DNA of 64,000 nucleotides from Aphelocoma coerulescens (GCF_041296385.1 NC_091019.1:7463264-7527263), one strand, 5' to 3'; counted from the stretch's first letter, positions 10,190 through 24,262 are shown. Program-made: numbers and translations. The notes: generated from the sequence alone by a model not told the origin.

Positions 10190-10779
10190 TGTCTTGGTTT
10201 GAAAGATGGATGTCTGCTAAGGAAGGCAGGAGCCTCCCTTGGCATAGAAAATATAACCCCCTTCCCTCCAAATTATTATAATTTTGAAATTAAGGGGCTT
10301 TCAGGAAAATTATAACAAGGCACTAATACAGAAATACTGGCTTAACCTGACAGAGTCAGGATATGACCTGACACCCTGCCACGCACGGTGGTGGTAGCAG
10401 TGCGATTGAGTGGTGGCTGCAGTCCTCTTTGAAGTGGTTCTGTTGAAGCAGTGATCCTGTAGAAGGGTGTGGTCCTCCTCTGAAGGTCCAGTGGTGGTTA
10501 TGTAGCTCTTGTCCTCTGGGAATCCAGCAAGTAAGGGCTGCTTCTGGTGTTCCAAACCTCAAATTATATTCAGATAGGAATGCTTGGTTCCTCCCCCTGG
10601 GCAGAGCATCTCACAATGGGATGATGTAATTTTATGAATCATGAAGTGAGGCTAGATGGCTCATTAAGAGAAGATACCTGTCTGGAGGGAGTTATCAGGG
10701 ATGTGTCATGGAAGAGATAAAGAACCCTTGCCCCACCTGGTTTCAACAGATGGTGATAGAATACGTACTTTTGGTTACA
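10190..10779 (-). mobile_element. Solo LTR, minus strand (same family as 30464-31040)
   Basis: On the plus strand it runs from TGTCTTGGTTTG to GGTTACA. Its reverse complement aligns through most of its length with the plus-strand LTR at 30464, including the CCACC/GCTACCACCACC block and the TTAATGAGCC block. The first 125 bp are nearly identical to the U5 end of the LTR at 2942. There is no internal region on either side, so it is a solo LTR. I could not find a convincing TSD. Confidence 0.75.
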
Positions 10780-13700
10780 TCTTATATTGTAACCTAAGAT
10801 AGCAAGAAAAAGAGCTTGATTATTAAATGAACTGTTTTCATGTATATGTTATTAGGGTAATATGAGATTAAATGGGGATTATGACTTGGCATGAGAGAGA
10901 CAATATGTAGGTAAACAGATTTTTCCAAGACTTGTTCCTTTTAACTTAGTGCTTAGTCATTTAATTGAATGTCTTTCAGTTTTTCAGAGAAGTATCTCCT
11001 AGTTAGTACTAAGATTTTTTTCCTAAACCAAAGAAGGTAATTTTTGCTGGGTTACGAATTTCCTTGGAAGGAAAATATATTCATTTCAGAATTAAAACAA
11101 CAACAACAACAAAAACCCAAACAAACCACACACAACTTGCTAGAAGCTCATTCTCTGGTGAGTGAGGTCTTGATTGGGTTTTGGTTTTAAGGGGGGACGG
11201 GGATGTAGGTTGTTTTTGTTGTTGTGTTTTGGGGTTTTTTGGTAGTTGAGGGTTTTTTTATTTGGCGGAGGTTGTGATATTTCTGACGGGGGGTTTCTTT
11301 GGAGAGAGCTTTTTTTGCTGTGTAGAGGGAGGGTTTGCTGCCTGGAGCATTTTTGTTGGTAGAGGAATTCTTATTTAATTAATAGCTAACAAATATAAGG
11401 ATCCCTGAAAGCTGATTTTATTTGCCTTCCTTCTCCTCATAGGTATTAATACAAGTGGTTTATGGAAGTAATGTAGTTCTGTGAAAGTATGTTTGTGAGT
11501 TAGTATAAGGCAGAAAATATTTAGGGCTCTCATGGAAAGCTTAAGCAACTTAACTCCTTGAATTGTTGAAATTATGCCAGAAAAAAATCATTCATGTTCT
11601 TGGGTTGTTCTGGTACTTAAACTGGAAGTGTTCAGCAGTACCTCTGCTAGGATTCTCTGATGGTGTCTGCTGTTTGTTTAGTTTTTATGTATCATTAAAT
11701 CTTGTTTATCTTCACATTAGGTTTAATCTTACTGGAAAAATAAATGTAAAATGTGCTTAAGCTTCCAAATTTATGTATAAAAAACAACAGAAAGCAAGTT
11801 TTGCTTTCACCTGTTTCATTCTGTATTATTTTCTGTACCTCCTCTCAGAAAACCACCTTGAATAGAATTACATAAAGGATGGCAGGCATTTTAATCTCTT
11901 GAGAGAATAATAAAGTACAGGAAAAACATCAAATAGTACAGAAAACAAGAATTCAAACAATGCAGAATTTATTCCCAATTCTGCTTTTTTTTTCTATGCG
12001 ATTATGTTATTTTTTATTTATTTTTTCTCACTTCTGTTCTTTAGAGTATGTTTATGAAAAATGCTTGAGGATTCAACAGTATTAGTAAACTAGACAAAAT
12101 GCTTCACATAGAAGAGGACGTCTCTGTTTTAGTGGTAAAATGTGAGCTTAGCAGACCAGTTGAAAATTGAGTTACAAAATTATCTAAAAGATAGCAAGTT
12201 AATTGCAGGAGAAGAAACAAGCTTTTTGGTTTGGGGTTATCTGAAGTCTCGGTATTTTATTGCAGAAAAATAGTAGTTTCAGGTCCAGAATTCATTCTCC
12301 ATACTTTTAGAATACATTTGGATTGAAATAAAATTGAGAACTTACTGCACCTGAGCAGAATAGTCAGTCGTTCTCTTCAAACACAATGAAGTAAAAAAGC
12401 ACTGTCACCCACCTTGCATAAAGCTCGGCAAGCAGTTTGAGGCCTATAATATTTTTCATACAAATGTATTTGTAAGACCTTCATTAAAATAGTGTTTTGA
12501 GTAGCTGGAATTACTGTTCTTTATTGTTATATTGAGTCCTAAAATTTAGACCTTATTTTATACTCAATAAACTGTTCAAAAATTCAGTTTTGGAACACGA
12601 AGTGATCTTGGTTAAATATAAAAAGTGAAGTTGAACCTTTTTTTTATAATTAATGTTACTAAAGAATTAAATTTTTTATTCTTTTCTTAAGGAAGCAGTG
12701 AAAGCCACACAGTAATTGTTTTACATTGTATAAGTATATTCTATATGAATGTGTTTATGAAAACATCAAACCTCCAAAAACTCCACACAAAGTCTCCAAA
12801 ACATCTACCCATAACATCCGGTGCAATGTTTTTACCTTAATAGAAATACATGACCGATCCAAATTTAAAACCTGAAAGACATTGAATGTTCTGTGTTTAA
12901 AAATTGTCTGAATACACATTTGATTGTGGAAACCACTGAAGTGTGTTGAGTCCGCCGCCCCCCCAAAGAGTCATAGTTGGTGTGCATTTGCAGGGATTTA
13001 TCTTGGCACTATCCTGAACCAGTGAACATGGTCAAGAGAGTAAGGCAGAATGAGTAGACAGGAAGATCACCAATGCAGGCAGCAGAAGATTAAAAACCTA
13101 GGTCCTGAGTCTCAAGACGAAGAATGCATTCATTCCTTTGAGCAGTAAAAAGCAATTTGCAAGAATTTCTGCTTCTGGACAAAACACTTCAGGTTTCTGG
13201 TGTTGATTTATGAAAATGTACTGTGAAGCATTTAGAAATATTTCAAATATGGAACAGTCCTTCTGTCAAAATCAATGGATATCACCAGACCTTCCCATGA
13301 AATATGCACATTGCAGGCTTTCTTTCACAGTTCTACCAGCTGAAGGATATTTAGGTAGTTTATATATTGTGTGAATAATGTATCTCCCCCCAATGCTTGA
13401 AGAAATACTAAGCATAGAAAAACCTGTTTATTATAATTGACTGCAGAAGACAAAAGTAGCTTCTTGCACAGCTGATGCTGTTGACAGAGCAGGCTGCTTT
13501 CAATACTCTGCTTGAACAGTGTAAATTCTGTGTTACAGAGTCAAGAAATTGGAAAATATAAGATTTATGTGGCAATATTTGGCAATGACTCTTCATGAAG
13601 TACAAAAATATAAAGTGTAAAAGTTATGACATTGACAGTTTCAGGGAGAAGAAAGTCATTAACTATCAAAAATCAGTAATGCAATGGATTTTTTTTTTCA

Positions 13701-14105
13701 TTTATTAATGAGCACATTAAGCCAAATGACATGTTTAACTATTACAAATGTAAATGTATTGGTCAGAAATGCTAAATTGGAGACATTAACCTTGGATATT
13801 TTGTTTGATTATGATTTCAAAAAGGAGAAACAAGTGGTGTTTAAAATTCAGTGTGCACTTGAGATTCTTGACAAAAGAAATCAGCAAATGAAGCTATAAG
13901 TACTTAGTAAGATTGAAAACAGGGACAATGTGTACTGTAGGACATAGTAATTTGCTGAATGTTTATACTTAGAAAAGTGATTTAATGCAAAGTAAAAACA
14001 AAACTCCAACCCCCTCAAACCTCAAATCATTTAATACGTTTTAATTGCGGAATTCCTGCTTAGTGTCAAGTTGCATTCAGTATGCTTCACTTTATGAAAT
14101 CTCAG
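10780..14105. other. Mostly unique AT-rich sequence, no gene seen
   Basis: Apart from the low-complexity block at 11096-11310, described separately, I see no gene, RNA or repeat family. Frames of about 70 codons near 13684 show no conserved motif. Confidence 0.5.
11096..11310. repeat. A/C-rich then G/T-rich low-complexity block
   Basis: An (AAC)n-rich stretch (11096-11140) is followed about 50 bp later by a G/T-rich stretch (11170-11300) that is its imperfect reverse complement. The second part has several runs of four to six G. A large imperfect hairpin or a G-quadruplex is possible. Confidence 0.6.
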
Positions 14106-14590
14106 CTAATCACAGAACTTTTAGGATTGGAAGGGACTTGTGGAGATCATCCAGTCCAACCCACCCTCCAAGGCAGACTCACCTAGTGTAGGTGACACAG
14201 AAATTCATCCAGGTAGGTTTTGAACATTTTCAGGGAGGAGACTCCATGACTTCCCTGTGTAGCTGTTCCCGTGCTCTGTTTCCTTCGGTGTAAAGTTCTT
14301 CCTCATGTTGGGGTGAAACTTTGTGTGTTTATGTCCATTGTTCCTCATCCTGTCACTGGGCACCACTGCAAAGAGCCTGGCACCATCCTCTTGACAACTG
14401 ACTGGAGATATTTATATGCATTAGTGAGATGCCCTCTCAGTCTTCTCTAGTTTAAATAGGCCCAGCTCCCAGTCTCCTCATAAAAGAGATGCTCCAGACC
14501 CCTCATCTTTGTGGCCTCTGCTGGATCCTCTCCAACAGCTCCTTGTCTTTCTTGTATTGGGTAGCCCACAGTACACCAGATGCAGAAAGC
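14106..14590 (-). mobile_element. CR1 LINE 3' fragment, minus strand
   Basis: On the plus strand it starts with the reverse complement of a CR1 tail (cacagaacttttaggattgg, then agggacttgtggagatcatc) and continues into the reversed 3' end of ORF2 (gatgctccagacccctcat, ctccaacagctccttgt). It is 5'-truncated near 14590, as is normal for CR1. Confidence 0.9.
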
Positions 14591-15094
14591 TTATTAGAAA
14601 TCTGATTCATATCAATATGCAAAATCCCCTTTTTACCCTGACGGTTGCTCTTGGAGCAGAAATTTTGTACCTAAATATTTTATAAACTTACAGCATAGGT
14701 AAATGTTAAGATTCACCTTTTACTTTCTGTAAGTAGATGTGGATGAGTGAAAATAAGTTTGAAAACTCACTCCGACAGGTCACACTGTGTATTTGTAAGG
14801 AACTAAAAAACCAATTTTGTTGGAAGAACGGAGATTTGTTAATTATTTAATTTTATACATAGAATTAACTGTTCTTGCTCTGATTTTAGTAGATACGGTC
14901 ACTGGACCTGGAGCTTCTTGAAATGGACTTTGGCTCTTAAAAAGAAATTAAAGCATACTATGTTTTCTGGCAACATAATTTTAAACTGATATTCAGGCTT
15001 TAATGTGTAAATGGATTCTCTTCTAAAAAATTTGCTGAAATGTGGAAATCACGTTATTAGAGTTACTTTAGCAGTGTAATAGTAAATATTTCTG
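14591..15094. other. Unique sequence between CR1 fragments
   Basis: Nothing recognisable. Confidence 0.5.
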
Positions 15095-15232
15095 GAAGTG
15101 TTCAAGGCCAGGTCAGGTGGAGCTCTGAGCAACCTGATCTACTGAAATGTGTCCCTGCCCATGGCAGGTTGGTTGGAACTAGATGATCTTTAAGGTTCCT
15201 TCCAACCCAGGCCATTTTATGTATGATTGAAT
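15095..15232 (+). mobile_element. CR1 LINE 3' tail, plus strand
   Basis: The typical end of a CR1 is present: ggaagtgttcaaggccaggt, then ctgcccatggcaggttgg, gatgatctttaaggttcct and tccaacccaggccattttat. Only the last 140 bp or so remain. Confidence 0.92.
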
Positions 15233-16866
15233 ACCACTTTCTCTGGTATCTCTGAAATCAGAAAATATACTTACTTAATGTACAAACACTTCCTTTTGCT
15301 TTTTCCCTTTTCTTCAATGAACAATTAAAAAAATCATAGTTTTAAATTAGATGGAGCAAACATCTTAGAGCAACATACTCTTGGTCATGGGTCTGTACAC
15401 TACAGAAAAGCGTTCAACCAGCTTATGTAGAAGCTGCAGCCAGTTTTGAATCTGGAAAATAGCTAGGATTTTGTGATTTAGTATGAGGTAAAATAGCAAC
15501 TTTTGAGCAATTGTAGTTCATAAACTGTTAAGGAGGGAGGAAAAAAATACCACAAACAAACCAAAATCTCACAAAAACCAACCCAAAGGCAAAAAAACCC
15601 ATCAAACTTAAGCAGAGGAATTAATAAAAGCTAGATTTTTCTGTCTTGGAGTATTTTGAGATGCCAGCTAAATTTCCTTGTCAATTTTAAGATAAAAACT
15701 TATTTTTCAAGTGCAGTAATAAAAATATTATGGTCTGACTGGTGATTTGAAATAGATCATCTTTTGGAAAGGCAAGAATGGCAGACCTTTTTGCACAATT
15801 ATTTTAGGTCTGTGCAGTAGGTTTTATCTTTGCCTACCAGTATAAGCAGACATTTAAATTTAGTTGAGCAAAAGTTGTTGGGAGGGAACTGGGTATTGAT
15901 GGCCTGCCTCATGATTGAAGAAGAAAAATCCTATTTCAGTTATTTCTAGATGAAGGTGGAGGAGTAGAAATATCTTGTTACTTTGTATCAGATACATAGT
16001 AAGATTGTGCATCTGTAAGGAAATATGTTACAAAAAAGAAAACCCAGCCTGCTTGTCCACTTTGCACATGTCAAATGCTTTTTCTGATCTTCATTCTTAT
16101 GGAGGCTCCTAGGGGTTACGGGAATTGTACTCTGTGTTTTAATAAATAAAATTGCATCCTGTTGCTAACAATGCTACATAGAGAAATGACAGTGCTCTGC
16201 ATTCAGATGAGTCTCCAGCACACAAGAAAGTGAATATCCCTGAAATCGTCAAGGAAACAGTAGAGGAATCCACACAGTCTGCCTATTCAATGCTGCTCTG
16301 TAGGAAAGAATGAATAATGCAAGAATTTGGCATAATCAACTAGGTTACTAAATGATGTGCTAATTAGGAAAGCAGACAAAACAAGAACTGTAGAAGCAAA
16401 ATGTAAATTTAAACAAAAACACCAGTTGCATGAGTTGATACTAATGAGGAGGTTTTTTTCTTTAAAGAAGTCTGCACTGGGTTTGTATGCCATTAAGTTT
16501 TTTAAAACTTGTTACTCCTTGGCAGGCATTCTCCAAGGAAGAGATAATCTCCTGTTTCATCACTTAGAGTAAGAAATCTGTGTGGTGTGATTAACAAACA
16601 TGAACCTGCAATTAAGTAAAAGAGAAAAAGGTTTGCATGGTAAAATAAAATAGGAAATAAGAAACAGTCTTTTTCTCATGTTTGCTCTTACTGATCTGAA
16701 TGGAATTGTCCTTACGTACAGGGATCTACATCTCTTTATTTAGTACCTGCAGTTATAGACATGAAGTACCATGTGAAGAAGCACTAGAATAAGACTTTTA
16801 ATATTTCTAGTACAGATTCAATGAAGCAGAGAAACTGTTGTCTCAAAAATAGGTTCTTTCACCTGG
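15233..16866. other. Unique sequence, no gene seen
   Basis: An A/C-rich stretch occurs at about 15540-15605. Otherwise nothing can be supported. Confidence 0.5.
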
Positions 16867-17520
16867 TGTGCAATAGGCCAATCCACACTCAGAGCTGAGG
16901 TATGTGATTTATTTACAGTTCTGCACGAAAGGGGAGCTGGGTGGCAAATCCACAAAGTCAGCACAACAACTACCAAAGCTTTTCACTGTTTATACATTTT
17001 AATAAACAAAGGCATTAATGCTCATTGGGTACAAGTTACCTATATCTTACATTAATTTATATTCTCTCTTCTGTTAGTTAATATTTCTCTCACTTCTCAT
17101 GCTAATTAGTCTGCATGCTCTTTCTCTTTTGAGTTGGTAGGTTTCTTGGGTCAGTGGTTGTGATCTTTCCCTTCTGGAATTACCTTTTTCCCAGCCAGAG
17201 CTGATTCAACACAGTTGCTGAGTTGTCTTCATTAGTTTCTTTGTTATCTTGGGGGTTCTGCCAAATGTCCTTGTGGCCTGTAAATTCTGAATTCTTTGTG
17301 TCTACTCTCAGTCCTTCTTCCCAAGCTTTGTTAACCTCCCTGTAGGTCTGAGATAATTGAAGCATATCCAGCCCTAAATGGTAAGAAAGTAATTCTGCCA
17401 ACAAGTAATTTGCTTTTCTAACACTGGGACCTCACTTAGAGGTTGTTAGCTGCTCTCTGTTCCATGGATTAAATCTCCCGTCTTGTTGATGAAGCTTGGA
17501 ATGTATACAAAGAACAAACA
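16867..17520 (-). mobile_element. Probable ERV LTR, minus strand
   Basis: Repeat-like sequence begins with tgtgcaataggccaatccac and ends near aaagaacaaaca. It contains ctgtttatacattttaata (a TATA-like block and, on the minus strand, a poly(A)-like block) and a CT-rich interior. It has the composition and TG...CA limits of the other avian LTRs here, but there is no second copy in the window and no TSD. The ends are approximate. Confidence 0.5.
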
Positions 17521-19616
17521 CCAAGATCATCCTTTCTTAAGAAAATTTTACATCATCCAAATTTTGCATCAGGAGGAATGGCTTTACAAGTACAAATCAC
17601 AGCTAAAAGAATGTAATGTAAATAACTATTCATAATGCTTGCCATGTCCATGTTTCATTTTATATTTTAATCTTTGTAGGGAAATAGATTCACAGAACTG
17701 TGCAGTAGGTAGGACTATAAATCAAACAAGGCCTAGGAGAGAGCATTCTCAGAAATGCTAAAAATGTCAAAATCTGTTTTGAGATGACTCTAAAGCAGTT
17801 ACCATTGCTCCTGGGTTATATAGCCACTACCCATAAAAGCTCAAACCATCTCCTGTGCAAAAGGCACTTACGTATCAGTAAAGCTGGACCACAGAATCTC
17901 TTTCTGGGTAGATACTGAGACTTTTTACCCTAGTACAGAGATGTGCCCTCTTAAATATGAAGTTGGACGTTTAGTATATAAATGACAATTTTTTGCTAGT
18001 GTAGAGGGTTTCTCTGAGTACCTTAAACTGGGAAAACTATATTGAGCAAGGAGCTGTGCTGGCTCAGATGCAATACCAAATTTCACCTTAGTATCTTCTA
18101 CTACAACAATATAGGTAATCTGGGCTTCCAGAAAGCTTGCCCAGATTCTCTTTATCTCCTTCACACAAAATCTCAGTCACTATAAATAGGGATGTCAGCT
18201 TTCAGGTAGGTACAGCTGTGCCATTGATGTAAATTCTTCTATTTTTCTTGTGATCTCAGTGAAGTAGCCATTTTCTTAGGCATTACTATAGCATCTTTGG
18301 AAACCTTAATCCTTATCATACAGCATTTTCATGAACAGTAGTAGTATTTGAGGTAGAAAGAAAGAATAGCTGCACATGGAACTTGATAATTATAAACATT
18401 CCAGTTGCTTGACAATTCAGTTTCTTACTGAGGGTTCTCAGTGTTTTCTCATGGCTGTGGTTTACAAGGATTTTTTTTGTTGATGGTTTGGAGTGGTTTT
18501 CTTTTTTTAAACTAGCACCTAATTAAAAATGACGGCACTTTTAATGTTTTTTTAATTGCTATCATAATCAGGTAGTAGCCTCTACAGAAAAGTAATAGAA
18601 ATGTCAGTTTATTAAAGCTGTGTCCCCTGTAATTTTAGTATACAGGGAGATATAAAGCCTGAAAATTTAGGAATACCATTCAGTGCATGGGATTTTTTTG
18701 GCCAAGGTTACAAATTAGTAGTCTTCCTCAATGTAATTATTTTGGAAGTCAATGGCCTTTCACGTGCAAGGAAACTGTTGTTTTTGTAAATGCTATATTA
18801 AAGAGATGAGTTCTCATCTAGTGGAGCTGTCATTGTACCATCAACTTTCGAAGGCTGGAGAAAGATGATTGCTAATCCTAAACATGGTGTTGAAATATTT
18901 CTTCAGTTATCAAAATTCATTCTAAAAAGGACACACTTTTTTTATCACATTTGATCATCTTATTTTAGTAAATATAGTAGTCCAGTTGATATCAAGATAC
19001 CCAATTCCTATTCTCAGCTCTACTGTGGACCTACTGTATAACCTGGAGCAAGTTACTGCACTTGCATATGCCTCACTGAGCCACTTGTAATGTGTGATTT
19101 ATCTGTTAAACAGTGTAGGGCAGAAATAATTACCTTTCCTAGTACATGGAGTTGAGCCTTTCTTATAAGTGCCTCAATAGCAATGTCAGTATTTCAGTCC
19201 TATGGGCACTACTGTTACACAAATACATATAATATTATTAATATTAATATTAATAATAGAACTTTGGATAGTAAAGTGGAAAGAATACCTAAGTTGTTAG
19301 TTTTTCGCAATATATTATACTGGAGACTTTATCTTGCTTTTACTGTGTGTTTTAGATGTAGTTCTCTTTCCCTTGTTTATCTGCAACCTTGATAATCAGA
19401 AAAACAAAATCAAAAATGAATAGCTTTACTCTCTAAGGCTCGGTAAAAAACCATTTATCAATGAGGCACCTTACTCCATTGAAGACTGTGCTGCCTTTCT
19501 CCAATTAGATTTTGATTATCTTTGAATGGTAAGCTTTGCTTATCTTAAATCATAGACTAGACAAGATATGTTTACAGTATACTCTTATATATATTATATA
19601 TGTTTTATATGTATAC
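17521..19616. other. Unique sequence, no gene seen
   Basis: A short TAA/ATT simple repeat lies at 19231-19258 and AT-rich alternating sequence at 19588-19612. I see no coding or RNA gene. Confidence 0.5.
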
Positions 19617-20151
19617 TGTGGGGTATGCCCAGCCTCCACCCTGGAGGGACATCTGCTGAGATAAGGAGAGTGCCTAAACTTCCCAGCAGAACTCCCCTGG
19701 AAAGGGAGCTATTCTTCAGCTACGGCAAGAAGAAGACAAACCCAGAATCCTCTGGGAGACCCTATGCAGATCCTTTGTAACCCATTGGCCCTTACCCTCT
19801 GACACCCACCGCCTGTATCCCTACAAAGCTAGCCCCCTACCCTGCGAGGGCAGAGAGATGCTCATCCCTGGCCTCCCCTTCACTGGACTAATAAAGCTAC
19901 CTCTTGTGGAACAGCTATACAGGCCTCTAATCTCTCTCTCCCTGGTCTGGCCTGGAGGCTGCCCTGCAGAGCTGAGCTGAAATCATGAGCTGACAATCAC
20001 TAAAGAGCTGACAGATTCTGCACGGGCACCCTCTAGCTAGCCGCTGAGGGAAGACACTGGGCCTCAGAAAGACGATCTCTTTTGGGACCATCTCTCCAGA
20101 CCGGTCACAGCTTCCTCCGTCAGAGCTACGGACCCCACACCAGCTCCCATA
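19617..20151 (+). mobile_element. Solo LTR, plus strand, with 6-bp TSD
   Basis: Starts TGTGGGGTATGCCC. A perfect 6-bp direct repeat GTATAC flanks it (19611-19616 and 20152-20157). An AATAAA-type poly(A) signal lies in ctaataaagct near 19890. It is clearly homologous to the LTRs at 24462 (plus) and about 59602 (minus). Six-bp duplications are typical of class II (beta-like) ERVs. Confidence 0.9.
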
Positions 20152-22754
20152 GTATACATTTCCTCAAAAGTCTTGAAAGTCTCTCGAGTTCTAGCAAGTG
20201 CTTGTTTTAAATTCAAACTGGTTGGGCAGTAAGACTAATGCAATTATATTAGTGGGAAGTAGTTAACTGTGGTACTTCTTCAGCAGCAAAGTTGAATAGA
20301 CTTAACTTAGCTTTTAAAATAATGTGACTCCTTTATGGTTTTGTCCTGATTAAGTTCCACCCCTATTTTTCTGGGATCTAAATGTTTGAGTACTACAGGT
20401 GATGTTTTCTCCCAAAATAGTAAAAGAGCAGTCAGTAACCATTATACAAAATAGATGTAGTTTTGCAGGTGTACAATAATGTAGACATACGCTATAAACT
20501 CTTCTGAGACTCGAGGTTTGTTCTGTTCATTCTAGTCCATACTCTATACTGTCTGCATCAAGTTATTCATACCAAAATTCCTTAGAAAAAGTTATCAGCA
20601 AGAGACAGAAAGTTCTTGTTTACTCTGAGATGCTCTCTGATGTGTATTGCCTCTTTTGTTTGGGTGTCATTAGTCAGCCTCTGCCCGAGCACACCAAGAC
20701 TGCAGAGTCTTTGGTCACTTTGTTCTTGATGTTCTTGCATGAGATTAGAGGGAAATAACATATACAACTAATACACCATGATAGTGAACAGTCCAAGTCT
20801 GTGCTCCCTGTCATTTAAGTGACTGAAAAGTTCAGCTGAATGTAGTTAAAGCAAAACCCATTCAACACAAAAAGATTTTTGTCTTTCATGAGCAAGACAG
20901 TAATAGGTAGCTTCAAAAAAACCCACATAAGTAGATCATATTGCTGAATTGATGCAATGTCAGTGAGATTATCCAAATCAGCAGTTTGCTAATGCAAATA
21001 AAAGTTTGCATTTGCATCCTGAAACACTGAAAGCTTCAAGAAAGTTTGGAAGTTATAACCAATGCTCTGAGAAGCAGAGGTGAAGAATGAAAAGAGCAGA
21101 TCAAGGTAAGAGCTCAGAATGCAGATTTTGTGAAGGGAGAAATTTTCTTTTAAATTTCCATCAGAAGAATGACATATCTAGAATTATATATATATGTTAT
21201 ATATAGAGATATGGCATATAGGCATAATGGCAGTTTTAGCATATATAATACCAACTTTGAAAAAAGTATCAGCTCTTTGTTTTTGTGTGAACATTTATTA
21301 GTCTTTGAAAAACATAATTTTCTAGGTGAAATCCAAAAATATTTTAATCACTCCTGCAAATTATAATGGTTTTTCTTATTTCTGTACATGCCAAGTGTGA
21401 AACGCAGCTTACAGAATAAGCAGAACTTGTGAATTCTGTAAATGCTGGATGTCTTCCAAAGATCCAACTTTAATTTCAAGTTATGTTTGAGCACCTCTTC
21501 TTACAGAAGTGGCTTAGCATCCTCTATAAGCCATCTATGATGCATGATACAATTTTTCTGTGGGTGGTGCAAAATGGAGAGGAAGCTTTCGGGTATTTTC
21601 CAAGCATTTTAGCATTTTCCTGGTGCCTATGGTTTTGTTCCTGCTCCACTTGAAAGCTGGAATCACCATCATCTTGTGCAAGTTTTCAAAGAGCCCACAA
21701 AATCATAGTAATTTCTTAGTGTCAAGTAGAGGTGATGTAGGAGAAAGGTTTCATGTACAGTTAAAGTTTATCTTACATTGATTTAGTTTACTTTGAAAGC
21801 AATGAAGGACTGATCTGGTTGGAAGTTATTTTCATTAGTAAGCAGGGCTTTAGTCTTGTCCAGTGCATAGCAACAATAATGAATAATTATTGCAAGGTAG
21901 ATCAGTCAATCAAAATAGTTGTAAGTATTTCTAAACCTGAAAACTGGGCAAGCAGCAGTTCATCCCTATGAACTCTGAGGTTTAACACATCAATGTATTT
22001 TGATTTTAATTGTGAGTCATATATTGAAAAGGTCTCTGGCCTTTCTTGAAAATCTATAGCGAGTTCTTAGCAAAAAAACCCTTTTTATTCCTTGCTTTAG
22101 GCAAACATGCAGTTATTTTACCTTTTGCAGATAACTTTTTTTGGAATATAGTGGAGGCACCTCATGTGGAAATCAGTAGGTACTTTACCCAAAAAATTAC
22201 CTGTAACTATGAAACTTTAATAATTGGGAAGTATGCAGGCTTTCTATATTGCTTAAATATGTAGCTAAATTAGCACCATGTATGAGATTACACTTGACAT
22301 TAGTATTATAAAATATGGGCAAATTTTAATGATTAAGTATAATCCATTTCAGATACAGATTCTTAACTAAATTTTAGTCTTAATTATATTATATTAGTAT
22401 CCATACTAATATTTACTCTTAGCTTTTGCTTTTTTTTCTTTCAGTCATTTGGAAGGAAAGTGAGGAGAGCAAGGATTTTAATTTACAAAATTGGAGCATT
22501 TTTTTGTATATCTCTAAACTGACTGACCTTGTTTTATCTGATCTATTTTTTTTCTTTGATGAGAGGACAGGCTGATTTCTCAGTGAAAGGACAGCTATAT
22601 TGATTGAAATTACTTAGGTAGGAGGAGCTCTGCTCTTTGAGTCAGCAATTTCATGAGCAGTCAGCACTTAATCTGATAAGAAAACAGTGTCATGCTTCTT
22701 TTGTTGGCAGACATGCATTTCCTTTTGTATGCATTAGTGTACTTGCTTGCGAGG
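20152..22754. other. Unique AT-rich sequence, no gene seen
   Basis: Only small chance frames and simple AT stretches (for example 21186-21210). No exon or RNA gene can be supported. Confidence 0.5.
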
Positions 22755-23560
22755 TGTTGAGCTTTTGATGGGTTACCCTTCCTTCTCAGACCAGGGTAAG
22801 AGAGCAGAGGAGACTGCTGTTCTGCTAAGTTCTTTATTTCAGTCTCATAGCTTTCTTGAAGGCAGAGTTCAGAGGGGGTTACATGATAAAGCCAAGCAGC
22901 AACAGCAAACAGCAGGCAGAAAACAGCTTTTTCTTCTAATTCTAGTTTCTTCTATATGCTCTATATTTTTCTTACAGAAGTGTGGATTATATTTGTTAAT
23001 TGACCAGTAAGATTAACACATGATTCTAATTTTCCTTTTCTTAACCTATCCTGGTCTAATTCTAACAGTCATAAGTCATACACAAGTGTTACATAGGTAT
23101 TACACAGATTTGCTTATACAGTTTCTATCAACTCTTATTGTTTATGTGAACACTATCTAAAAAATGTGAACAGTATCATTCTATCTATATTTTGTCTAAA
23201 GTAAAGAATTCTGTGAAAAGGTAACACTGCTGCAGTAAGAACTGTGTTTAAGGTCTCTGCTGCAGCTTTTTAATGTTTAAGGCACTTAGAATATATTTCT
23301 ACTAAAAGTTAAAAATCTATTTCTATTTCACTTCGGTGTGACTTCATGTATCTCAGCTTATCCAAAGGTTTTAATTCAATGCCTGTGCTTTACCTTCCCT
23401 CTGGGGCTGAGTCCAGAGGAGCTTTCACTCCAACAACAAGGCATATCAAGGAACAATCTTGCTGCAATTTTATGCAAACCCTGATCCTCTCTCTCTATAT
23501 GGATTGTTACACATACTCACTGGTGTTGGCTTGAGAAAGGAGAGGGGGTCAGGTGGTAAC
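22755..23560 (-). mobile_element. Possible ERV LTR, minus strand (weak)
   Basis: Starts tgttgagcttttgatggg. A minus-strand AATAAA lies in the reverse of gttctttatttcag (about 22835). The body is U3-like and ends in a region rich in gagaaaggagaggggg. The limits are uncertain, I found no TSD and there is no second copy here. Confidence 0.35.
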
Positions 23561-24205
23561 AGTCTGTCTTAATACAGAGACAAAAGATAGGAAAAGATGC
23601 TCCTGGATGTTTTCTTTCATTTGCTAAGTTAACCAGTCTGACATTAAGGTTCATGTATGGACCTGGCAAACCAATTCCGAATATATTTCTAGTGCTGTAT
23701 GCTGTGATGTATTTTATCTGGACTGAGAGACAAAAACTTTCAAGACCTATTAAGTATGTTGTAGCTACTGGGGTGTACTACGTCTCCTATCTGTGCATGC
23801 TCCTTTGTTCACACATTGGATCTCTGTGCACAGCAGTGTCGTGACTGATGCTGGCAGAGCCTTGCAGTTATCCCTTTGCATCTGTGCACATCTGATTTTG
23901 GTCTGAAGCCAGGCCTGTACTGTTAACTGCACCTTCCTACCGCTAGAACTAAACTTTGTAGTTGTGGTTTTCAGGTGGCAGGATTTTCTTTAACTGCTCT
24001 GGTGGCTCTGCTCTATTACAGTGAAGGGTGTTGGTAGTCTGTACTAGTAAAGCAGTTTTTCTTTCCTGGGTTTTGGCGCTCCAATACAATTCCAAGTACA
24101 ATTTCTAGACCTATACTATTAATTGACTTGATAATTTTTCTTACTGATAACTTTGAAAGCAGAATTATGTGGGCGTTCAGCAGTACCAAGAAACTTTGAA
24201 GAATG
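23561..24205. other. Unique sequence, no gene seen
   Basis: Nothing that I can support. Confidence 0.5.
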
Positions 24206-24262
24206 AACTTGCAACTGAGTACACGAACTTGCAACTGAGTGAACTTCGCAACCAAGTACATG
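24206..24262. repeat. Short tandem repeat, three imperfect units
   Basis: The unit gaacttgcaactgagtacac occurs three times with small changes, the third being gaacttcgcaaccaagtaca. Confidence 0.75.

Noticed and set aside
13684..13899. 71-codon plus frame with coil-like composition
   Set aside because: No splice sites of good quality and no recognisable domain.
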